From assembly GCA_003567255.1 (NCBI GenBank), contig PWZW01000167.1:1-12473 (forward strand): a DNA stretch of 12,473 nucleotides. Reading direction: 5' to 3'. The notes below the pieces were generated by a model that searched no databases, was not told the origin of the DNA, and was given only the letters and a program-made list of their open reading frames with translations. Numbering within the stretch: the stretch's first letter is position 1; every line of letters begins with the position of its first letter. The translations under genes and the position numbers were made by a program. The DNA is from Puniceicoccaceae bacterium (GTDB lineage: Bacteria > Verrucomicrobiota > Verrucomicrobiia > Opitutales > Coraliomargaritaceae). Below, piece by piece: positions 6,987 through 12,473 of the stretch.

Positions 6987-8843
6987 ATGAAAGCAATGAC
7001 TCCCATCGAAGAAATTCGCCACTCCTGCTCACACGTGCTCGCGGCCGCGCTCTTACGTCTGTTTCCCGAGACACAACTCGACGTTGGCCCCCCCACGGAT
7101 AACGGCTTCTATTACGATGTTGATCTGGACCGTAAACTCACCGCCGAAGACTTGATTGCGATCGAGGCCGAGATGCAGAAAATTATCAAGGAGAACCAAA
7201 AGTTTGAGCGCACCGAATGCAGCCGTGAGGAAGCAGTTGCAAGGATTAAGTCGATTGGGCAGGAGCGTTTTAAACTTGGTCGCCTCGATGACATTCCCGA
7301 GGGAGAGCCGATTTCATTTTATCAAAACGGGGAATTCATCGACCTCTGTGCGGGGTCTCACGTCGGCTACACGAAAAAAATCAAGGCTTTTAAGCTCCTT
7401 TCCATTGCCGGAGCCTATCACCGTGGCGACGAGAAAAACCGCCAGCTCCAGCGGATCTACGGGACTGCATTTGCCAGTAAACAAGAGCTCGCCGACTATC
7501 TTGAGCAACTGGAGCAGGCGAAAGCCCGCGACCACCGCAAGCTCGGGCGTGAGCTGAAGCTTTTCCACATTGATGAGGCCGTCGGGCAAGGCATGATTCT
7601 CTGGAAAGGCCGCGGGGCCACCATCCGCCGCGAATTGCAGGACTTCATCTCTGAAGAGTTGCGGATGGCGGGCTACGATCAGGTCTTCACCCCACACATT
7701 GGTAAGCTGGAGCTCTTTCAAACATCCGGGCACTTTCCCTACTACAAGGATTCTCAATTCCCGCCGATTGTTGAGCGCGAGTCTCTCGATGCCATGGCAG
7801 CGAAAAACACCTCCTGTGCAGCCCTCTCCGAGCAGCTCGAGTCCGGTGAGGCCAACGGATTTTTACTCCGCCCGATGAACTGTCCCATGCACATCAAGAT
7901 CTTTGACAGCGAGCCCCACTCCTACCGCGACCTACCAGTACGGATCGCCGAGTTCGGTACCGTTTATCGTTGGGAACAATCGGGAGAATTGAACGGTATG
8001 ACCCGCGTCCGCGGCTTTACTCAAGACGACGCTCACATCTTTTGCACTGAGGAACAACTGCCCGCCGAGATTCACGGGTGCCTGGACCTCGTCAAAACGG
8101 TTTTCGATACGCTGGGGATGGAAGACTTCCGCGTGCGTATCGGCCTGCGCGATCCGGACTCCTCTAAGTATGTTGGTGAACCCGCCGAGTGGGACAAGGC
8201 GGAGGATGCTCTCCGCGCCGCCGCCCGCAGCTTGAATGCGAACTTCACCGAGGAACCGGGGGAAGCGGCGTTTTACGGACCTAAGATCGACTTCGTTGTG
8301 AAGGATGTCATCGGGCGTGAGTGGCAACTGGGCACGGTGCAAGTGGACTATACCCTACCCGAGCGCTTCAACCTAAGCTACATTGGTCCAGACAATGAAA
8401 AACACCGCCCCGTGATGATCCACCGCGCACCCTTTGGATCGATGGAGCGATTTGTTGGCGTTTTGATCGAGCACTTCGCAGGTAATTTCCCTACCTGGCT
8501 AGCTCCGGAGCAGGTGCGCCTCCTGCCAATGAACGACGAGTTGCGCGACTACGCGGCTAAGCTGGAGAAAAAGCTGAAGGCAGCAAAAATACGCGTATCC
8601 ACAGACCGATACACTGATAAATTGGGTGCAAAAATTCGCCGTGCAGAGCTGGACAAGGTCCCGCACATGCTGATCCTTGGTGGCCGCGAGGCGGAGGAAA
8701 ACAAGGTCTCTGTACGCTCCCGGGCAAACAAGGCCCTGGATGGCACCAAGACCTTTGAAGCCTTTTTGGGTGAAATGCTCGATGAAATCGCTTCGAAGCG
8801 ACTCCCCGACAGCCCTGCCCAAGCAAACTCAAAATCCGCCTGA
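6987..8843 (+). CDS. thrS: Threonyl-tRNA synthetase, TGS-less form
   Basis: ThrRS charges tRNA-Thr with threonine and clears mischarged serine. The protein starts directly at the editing domain: HSCSH (12-16) and CAGSH (121-125) supply the usual His/His/Cys/His editing site. The class II catalytic core follows with motif 2 around YRWEQSGELNGMTRVRGF (327-344), motif 3 around HRAPFGSMERF (479-489), and zinc ligands Cys299, His350 and His479. The anticodon-binding domain begins near 505. At 618 residues it is slightly shorter than the usual ~640 because the N-terminal TGS domain (about 60 residues) is absent; the leader back to the TPR stop has no in-frame start codon. An extra segment of about 23 residues lies at about 262-290, just before the MNCP zinc motif; I associate it with PVC-group enzymes from memory. 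yhbY follows after 3 bases. Confidence 0.97.
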   Translation: MKAMTPIEEIRHSCSHVLAAALLRLFPETQLDVGPPTDNGFYYDVDLDRKLTAEDLIAIEAEMQKIIKENQKFERTECSREEAVARIKSIGQERFKLGRLDDIPEGEPISFYQNGEFIDLCAGSHVGYTKKIKAFKLLSIAGAYHRGDEKNRQLQRIYGTAFASKQELADYLEQLEQAKARDHRKLGRELKLFHIDEAVGQGMILWKGRGATIRRELQDFISEELRMAGYDQVFTPHIGKLELFQTSGHFPYYKDSQFPPIVERESLDAMAAKNTSCAALSEQLESGEANGFLLRPMNCPMHIKIFDSEPHSYRDLPVRIAEFGTVYRWEQSGELNGMTRVRGFTQDDAHIFCTEEQLPAEIHGCLDLVKTVFDTLGMEDFRVRIGLRDPDSSKYVGEPAEWDKAEDALRAAARSLNANFTEEPGEAAFYGPKIDFVVKDVIGREWQLGTVQVDYTLPERFNLSYIGPDNEKHRPVMIHRAPFGSMERFVGVLIEHFAGNFPTWLAPEQVRLLPMNDELRDYAAKLEKKLKAAKIRVSTDRYTDKLGAKIRRAELDKVPHMLILGGREAEENKVSVRSRANKALDGTKTFEAFLGEMLDEIASKRLPDSPAQANSKSA

Positions 8844-8846
8844 GCC

Positions 8847-9140
8847 ATGGAACCCGCACCCCTCACACAGAAGGAGAAAAAAGAGCTGCGCGGCATCGCA
8901 CAGCGCCTCAAGCCTCACCTTTCCGTGGGCCGTAACGGGCTTACCGATACCGTGCTCAAGGAGGTTGATCTAGCGCTGACAAAGAACGGATTGATTAAAA
9001 TCAGGTTTGAGGTAGAAAAGGAACTTATCAAGGCACACTGCTGTGAAATTCCGGAGAAGACGGGTAGCACCCTTATTGGTCAGGTCGGCAAAACCGCCAG
9101 CTTTTTTCGGGAGATGCCTGCCACCGAGGTTATTGATTAA
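8847..9140 (+). CDS. yhbY: YhbY / CRM-domain RNA-binding protein
   Basis: This 97-residue protein is a single CRM domain. It begins with the characteristic LTQKEKKELRGIAQ block (6-19), followed by the GxxG loop GRNG (28-31) in HLSVGRNGLT, and ends with IGQVGKTASFFRE, where YhbY proteins usually have a block ending in LYR. E. coli YhbY associates with pre-50S ribosomal particles and is thought to act in ribosome assembly. The ATG lies 3 bases after the thrS stop, so the two are almost certainly co-transcribed and probably translationally coupled. The length is normal for the family. Confidence 0.95.
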   Translation: MEPAPLTQKEKKELRGIAQRLKPHLSVGRNGLTDTVLKEVDLALTKNGLIKIRFEVEKELIKAHCCEIPEKTGSTLIGQVGKTASFFREMPATEVID

Positions 9141-9184
9141 AAAGAACGGATTTTCACCGTTTGGGTCATCAATTTTTTGATCGT

Positions 9185-9946
9185 ATGGAAGAAGAGTTAA
9201 GTAGCCAAGTCGTGACTGCGCCCAGCGTTTACCTTATTTACGGAACTCCAGGTTCGGGCCGGAAAGAGCTTTTGGTGGACTTGGTTGATGGGGGTATCAA
9301 CGGAAAAGAATCCGTCGCCATACTCCTGCCAGAAGAGGAGTCCAGTGAGGCCCTCGATACTGCGGGATTGAGCCGGGTAAAGGTCTATGCTTACCAGCTT
9401 AAAGGAGATAAAATCGTGCTGGTTTCACCGGAAGACGCGGTCACCGAAGAAGTCGTTTTCATCCTCGCCCCTGGATTGGCGCATCCGGGTGATGTGGCCG
9501 AGGCAACGAAAAACTGGATAGACTCGGAAGCACGTATCCTCGCTCGTGTCCTCACCGTGGTCGATTGCGCTCGCCTCGAAGCACACCCTGGAATGCGCGC
9601 TTGGGTCGATGCTTGTGTGCACTTTGCCGACGTGGTTTTACTCAACCGTCGCGAGCAGGTAAGCAACCGTTGGATCAAAGATTTTGAGGACCATTTTCGA
9701 AAGGCCTGCTTTCCCTGCCACTTTTTCTTCGTCAAAAAGGGCCGCGTGCGCAATCCCGCCGAAGTGCTGGACCCGGAACCACGGCGAATTTCACTCTACT
9801 TCGATACGCTCGAACCGATTGAGGAAGATGATCTTGAAGAAGCAGATCAACCAGAGGATTTGGCAGAGGACCCCTACCTCGTTCGGCACGCCAACGGGCA
9901 ACGCGCCAAACGCCTACCGGACCTGAAGAAATATCTCACAGACTAA
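9185..9946 (+). CDS. Degenerate CobW/G3E-like P-loop protein (possible pseudo-GTPase)
   Basis: This 253-residue cytoplasmic protein resembles the G3E GTPase domain (CobW/YjiA/UreG) along its first ~180 residues, but the key motifs are altered. Walker A reads GTPGSGRKE (20-28), with Arg where the catalytic-site Lys should be. The YAYQLKGD segment (68-75) aligns with the CobW metal motif CxCCSLKGD but has no cysteine. LAPGLAHP (94-101) aligns with ETSGLADP and has lost the Glu. LLNRRE (152-157) replaces LLNKxD. TVVDCARL (124-131) and FADVVLLN (147-154) keep the family pattern. The CobW C-terminal domain is absent; instead there is an acidic stretch (211-229) and a basic tail. The ATG at 9185 is preferred to an in-frame TTG at 9161. 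It follows yhbY after 44 bases in the same direction. The G3E assignment is by eye and function is unknown. Confidence 0.7.
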   Translation: MEEELSSQVVTAPSVYLIYGTPGSGRKELLVDLVDGGINGKESVAILLPEEESSEALDTAGLSRVKVYAYQLKGDKIVLVSPEDAVTEEVVFILAPGLAHPGDVAEATKNWIDSEARILARVLTVVDCARLEAHPGMRAWVDACVHFADVVLLNRREQVSNRWIKDFEDHFRKACFPCHFFFVKKGRVRNPAEVLDPEPRRISLYFDTLEPIEEDDLEEADQPEDLAEDPYLVRHANGQRAKRLPDLKKYLTD

Positions 9947-10026
9947 GTATCTTCATTGAGCTCTTGGCTACGCACCCGCGGCTGATGCGAAGCTTAAAGA
10001 AGTGGCGCTAGCCTTGGGTGACTGAC
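9947..10026. other. Convergent intergenic region
   Basis: These 80 bases lie between the ends of the pseudo-G3E gene and the sulfatase gene, where two terminators are expected. I see only a loose pairing of GGCTA near the start of the gap with TAGCC further on, across a loop of about 35 bases, and no T-run. No clear terminator. Confidence 0.3.
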
Positions 10027-11583
10027 TTACCGAACCCACTCCGGGTAATGCGACTCGCGGATTTGCTTCAGCAGGGCCTGCATTGCCGCAACACGCTCCG
10101 GTTGCTCCATCGCCAGATTGTGGCGCTGGCCGATGTCTTCTTTCAGATTGTAAAGTTTCACCGACTGGCCGTCGTCGGGCGTGTAACCGTGCTTCTCCAT
10201 CCAAGCCTCAGGGGGGTGCCGCCTGTCGCCGCCAACAATGCCGCTTTCTGCGTCGATGAGCACCCAATCCCCGTCTCGGATCGCATAGTGATTCCAGCCG
10301 GTATTGTGCACCATCTGCGTGCGCGGCGCAGCTGACTCGCCTTTCAAATACGGTAGGTGATCAATCGAATCGATAGCATCGCCTTCGGGGATCGCGGCGC
10401 CGATCGCTGCCGCAAGGGTCGCCATCAAATCCGTCTGCGAGAACAGCGCGTTCGACACCGAGCCCGGCTGGGTCACCCCCGGCCAGCGGATGATGAGCGG
10501 CACGTGGTGTCCGCCTTCGTAAATGTCGCGTTTGAGCCCTCGGAATGGTGCCGACGACCAGTGGTCGTATTTCGCATCGCGCTCGTATGCGTAGTATTCC
10601 GCACCATTATCTGCGGAAAACACCACGATCGTATGGTCGGCCTGTCCGGTTTCCTCGAGTGCGGCGAGCAGTTGCCCGATCGAATGGTCAGTTTCATAGA
10701 CGAAGTCTCCGTAAGGTCCCGCTCCGGATTTGCCGTCGAACGCGTCGTTAGGGATGATCGGCGCGTGGGGGGATGGATATGAAAAGTAGAGGAAAAACGG
10801 CTGGTCATTATCTTTCTGTGCACGGATGTACTCGACGCCCCGGCGGGTCGTCTCCGGAATATTCTCATAGGGGTCCCAACCGGTTACCATCGGCCCTCTC
10901 CGACACTCCCAATCGCCTTCTTTAATGGGTTTCCACAGATTGGTATCCATCATCGTGTCCGGGGCCACCGGCAGCCGGTCATCCTCAATCCAGGCGTAGG
11001 GCGGAAAGTTGATCACCGTATCCCCAAAATAGTGGTCGAACCCGTGGTCGAGCGGCCCGCCCGGCACCCGTTGGCTCCAGTCGAAATCATTGTAGTGCAC
11101 CGAGTTGTCCGGAGTTCCGGGTTTACGGATCGCATCCCAGTCCCATCCCAAGTGCCATTTTCCGATACAGGCGGTCGTGTATCCTTCTTCACGGAGCATC
11201 TGCGGAAGCGTTAATTGACCCTCCTTAAATACCGATTCACCAAAGGAGTTCACGATACCGTGAAAATCCCGCCAGTGGTGCCGCCCCGTCAAAAGCGCGT
11301 AGCGCGATGGCGTGCAAATTCCCGACGACGAATGCCCGTCGGTAAAATTCATCCCTGTCGCCGCGAGATGGTCTAAATGCGGCGTGGGGATTTTCGAATC
11401 CGGGTTATTGAGCTTCATGTCGCCAAAACCCATGTCATCCACATAAAGAATCAGGATGTTTGGGAGGCGATCGGCCTCGGCGGTCTGCTCGGGCCCCGCA
11501 CAGCCGCTAAGCGTGAGCATAGCGACCGTGCCGACCAATGAAGCGATTTGTAAACTATTCTGCATACTTCGGGTTTTTATCAA
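10027..11583 (-). CDS. Sulfatase (arylsulfatase-type, family S1), predicted lipoprotein
   Basis: The enzyme hydrolyses sulfate esters, in this context probably on polysaccharides. The N-terminus is a lipoprotein signal ending in the lipobox LSGC (lipidated Cys28), so it should be anchored in the cell envelope. The sulfatase signature CTPSRYALLTG (90-100) holds Cys90, which is converted to formylglycine by a separate maturase not in this window. Metal ligands are Asp49-Asp50 and Asp325-Asn326; GKWHLG (141-146) and the Lys351 block RGLKRDIYEGGHH are also typical. Length (518) and the ending (LYNLKED...) are normal. The TTG at 11583 gives a signal peptide with Lys and Arg in its n-region; the ATG at 11565 gives MQNS with no charge. 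The TTG is listed because of that, but the ATG is possible. It is divergent to a GH128-like gene. Subfamily and substrate are not assignable by eye. Confidence 0.95.
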   Translation of the reverse strand: MIKTRSMQNSLQIASLVGTVAMLTLSGCAGPEQTAEADRLPNILILYVDDMGFGDMKLNNPDSKIPTPHLDHLAATGMNFTDGHSSSGICTPSRYALLTGRHHWRDFHGIVNSFGESVFKEGQLTLPQMLREEGYTTACIGKWHLGWDWDAIRKPGTPDNSVHYNDFDWSQRVPGGPLDHGFDHYFGDTVINFPPYAWIEDDRLPVAPDTMMDTNLWKPIKEGDWECRRGPMVTGWDPYENIPETTRRGVEYIRAQKDNDQPFFLYFSYPSPHAPIIPNDAFDGKSGAGPYGDFVYETDHSIGQLLAALEETGQADHTIVVFSADNGAEYYAYERDAKYDHWSSAPFRGLKRDIYEGGHHVPLIIRWPGVTQPGSVSNALFSQTDLMATLAAAIGAAIPEGDAIDSIDHLPYLKGESAAPRTQMVHNTGWNHYAIRDGDWVLIDAESGIVGGDRRHPPEAWMEKHGYTPDDGQSVKLYNLKEDIGQRHNLAMEQPERVAAMQALLKQIRESHYPEWVR

Positions 11584-11599
11584 AGATTTTGGGTTTTTA
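11571..11599. repeat. Direct repeat GGGTTTTTA, two copies 20 bases apart
   Basis: Identical 9-base copies lie at 11571-11579 and 11591-11599, at the 5' end of the sulfatase gene and overlapping its possible TTG start. A near-copy in the opposite orientation (AAAAAACCC) is at 11735-11743, close to the hydrolase gene. The spacing of two helical turns is what a dimeric regulator would prefer, but AT-rich chance repeats are not excluded. Confidence 0.35.
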
Positions 11600-11763
11600 C
11601 AAAATGTTTTTCGAAGGTGGATTTGGGCACGCGTCGTCGAGTGGGCTCAAACACGGCACCAACCGAAGGTGCTCGGCCTTTTAAGCTTCCCTCAAATCAT
11701 TTTCCGTTGAAAGATGTGGGGAAGTTCGCCCCTGAAAAAACCCACCCTATATAGAAGTTTCCT
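11584..11763. promoter_or_regulatory. Divergent promoter region shared by the sulfatase and GH128-like genes
   Basis: The 180 bases must drive both genes. A stem of GCACC/GGTGC with a 7-base loop lies at 11656-11672. A TATATA box at 11748-11753 would suit a -10 element for the hydrolase gene; it sits only 10 bases before the ATG, which would give an almost leaderless mRNA. No good -35 hexamer is found 17 bases upstream of it. No Shine-Dalgarno sequence is seen for either gene. Confidence 0.4.
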
Positions 11764-12473
11764 ATGAAACAGTTTTTTATGAGCTTCCTGATATCCCTTT
11801 TTGCGCTCGCAGGCCATTTGGCAGCGGAAGCTCCCTTGACGATCTACAGCGGAGAGCGTTTCAGTGGAGAGGCGGTTGACATCACCAGCTTTGCGGTGTT
11901 GAGCGGTCAGGACATCCCCGAAATGATTGGAGAAAAAGCCGTGTCCATCATTCTTCGGAAAGGTCATTCGGTCTGTATCGGCACTGAGCAAACAGGGGGT
12001 GGCCTAAGTCGGGTGATCATTGCTGGAACCCGGGATGTGAGCATCCCCCTACTTTCGGATGAGTTTAGGGAAAACATACAGTTTATCAGGATCTCCAAAT
12101 GGACAGAGGTTAAGAAAAAAGGCTACGGAGGCCGCTATCCCGGCGGGCTTAATTGTAGTTGGTATTACACGTGGGGTGGCTTCAGTGGCGGGAGGGACGA
12201 ATCGCAATGGGTCCCGATGGCCTGGGGCGGCAATTGGTTGAACCCGGAAAGGGAGATCGCATTGGGGAAAATGGATAACCTTGTTCAAGTCCTCGGATTC
12301 AACGAATGCGATGATTGCGAGGGCCAGTCCGGGCAGTACGGGGATCTTTGCATACAGTCTGTCGCCGTTGAAAAGACCAAACCCCTCGCCCGCCTTGGAC
12401 TCCGCCTGGGGGGCCCCAGTCTAAGGGAGAGCGGACCTTTTGAATGGCTACCCGAGTATATGAAACTCGCCAA
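11764..12473 (+). CDS. Secreted GH128-like (Asl1-like) glycoside hydrolase with N-terminal beta/gamma-crystallin-like module, partial (3' end cut)
   Basis: 236 codons are open to the right edge. Residues 1-22 form a Sec signal peptide (likely cleaved after AAEA or nearby). Residues 25-112 resemble a beta/gamma-crystallin Greek-key module: it opens LTIYSGERFSGEAVDI and has a second strand set around residues 59-110 ending ENIQFIRI. From about 125 the sequence follows the Asl1-like catalytic core of GH128: CSWYYTWGG (131-139), QWVPMAWGG (148-156) and LGFNECD (177-183), where FNExD normally gives the acid/base Glu (Glu181); WLP (228-230) fits the downstream family block. GH128 enzymes act on beta-1,3-glucans. 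The second catalytic Glu lies beyond the window. Family FNEPD is FNECD here, and several extra cysteines (131, 182, 185, 196) suggest disulfides. The divergent sulfatase supports a polysaccharide role. The crystallin-like call is less certain than the GH128 call. Confidence 0.8.
   Translation, partial: MKQFFMSFLISLFALAGHLAAEAPLTIYSGERFSGEAVDITSFAVLSGQDIPEMIGEKAVSIILRKGHSVCIGTEQTGGGLSRVIIAGTRDVSIPLLSDEFRENIQFIRISKWTEVKKKGYGGRYPGGLNCSWYYTWGGFSGGRDESQWVPMAWGGNWLNPEREIALGKMDNLVQVLGFNECDDCEGQSGQYGDLCIQSVAVEKTKPLARLGLRLGGPSLRESGPFEWLPEYMKLA

Noticed and set aside
6527..7096. Minus-strand open frame of 189 codons opposite the TPR gene and the thrS start
   Set aside because: It is antisense to two genes with clear family features and has no recognisable domain.
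9161..9184. TTG start eight codons upstream for the pseudo-G3E gene
   Set aside because: No ribosome binding site and no family residues in the added segment; the ATG at 9185 starts just before the first beta strand leading to the P-loop.
11692..12288. Minus-strand open frames opposite the GH128-like gene
   Set aside because: The plus frame has a signal peptide and glycoside hydrolase motifs; the minus frames have none.
1..12473. CRISPR arrays, tRNA genes, insertion sequences, toxin-antitoxin or defence genes
   Set aside because: I looked for regularly spaced repeats, tRNA-like cloverleaf ends, transposase motifs and small paired genes and found none; the window is mostly housekeeping genes plus one degradation pair.

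Overview
The window looks like a chromosomal stretch of a Gram-negative bacterium, most likely of the PVC group and probably Verrucomicrobiota (Opitutae-like). The reasons are a lipid A synthesis gene (lpxB), a lipoprotein-type sulfatase beside a secreted glycoside hydrolase, a C4 zinc-ribbon/coiled-coil protein of the family that includes chlamydial CdsZ, a threonyl-tRNA synthetase that lacks the TGS domain and carries an insertion I associate with PVC sequences, and start codons without clear Shine-Dalgarno sequences. The taxonomic placement is inference from family resemblance; no marker gene settles it.

Left part (1-6447), all on the minus strand. Read in transcription order from 6447 down, there is a probable operon: zinc-ribbon coiled-coil protein, Gfo/Idh/MocA oxidoreductase, lpxB, ribF, then an RluD-family pseudouridine synthase whose start overlaps the ribF stop by 8 bases. 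After a 144-base gap comes a Tat-exported UshA-like metallophosphatase that runs off the left edge. The oxidoreductase directly before lpxB suggests that the pair modifies and condenses lipid A precursors.

Middle part (6563-9946), plus strand, diverging from the first operon: a small TPR protein, thrS, a YhbY/CRM RNA-binding protein starting 3 bases after thrS, and a protein that looks like a degenerate CobW/G3E GTPase. This is mostly translation and ribosome-related housekeeping. The last gene is the oddest: it keeps the outline of the G3E fold, but each signature motif I can align (Walker A, CxCC, ETSGLADP, NKxD) is altered.

Right part (9947-12473): an accessory polysaccharide-degradation pair. 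A lipoprotein sulfatase (minus) and a secreted GH128-like glycoside hydrolase (plus, cut by the right edge) are divergently transcribed from one intergenic region of about 200 bases. The hydrolase appears to carry an N-terminal beta/gamma-crystallin-like module. Together they suggest attack on a sulfated or mixed glucan, but the substrate is not shown by the sequence.

No tRNA, rRNA, CRISPR array, insertion sequence or phage gene was seen. Apart from the two genes cut by the window edges, all genes are intact. No gap between genes exceeds 300 bases.
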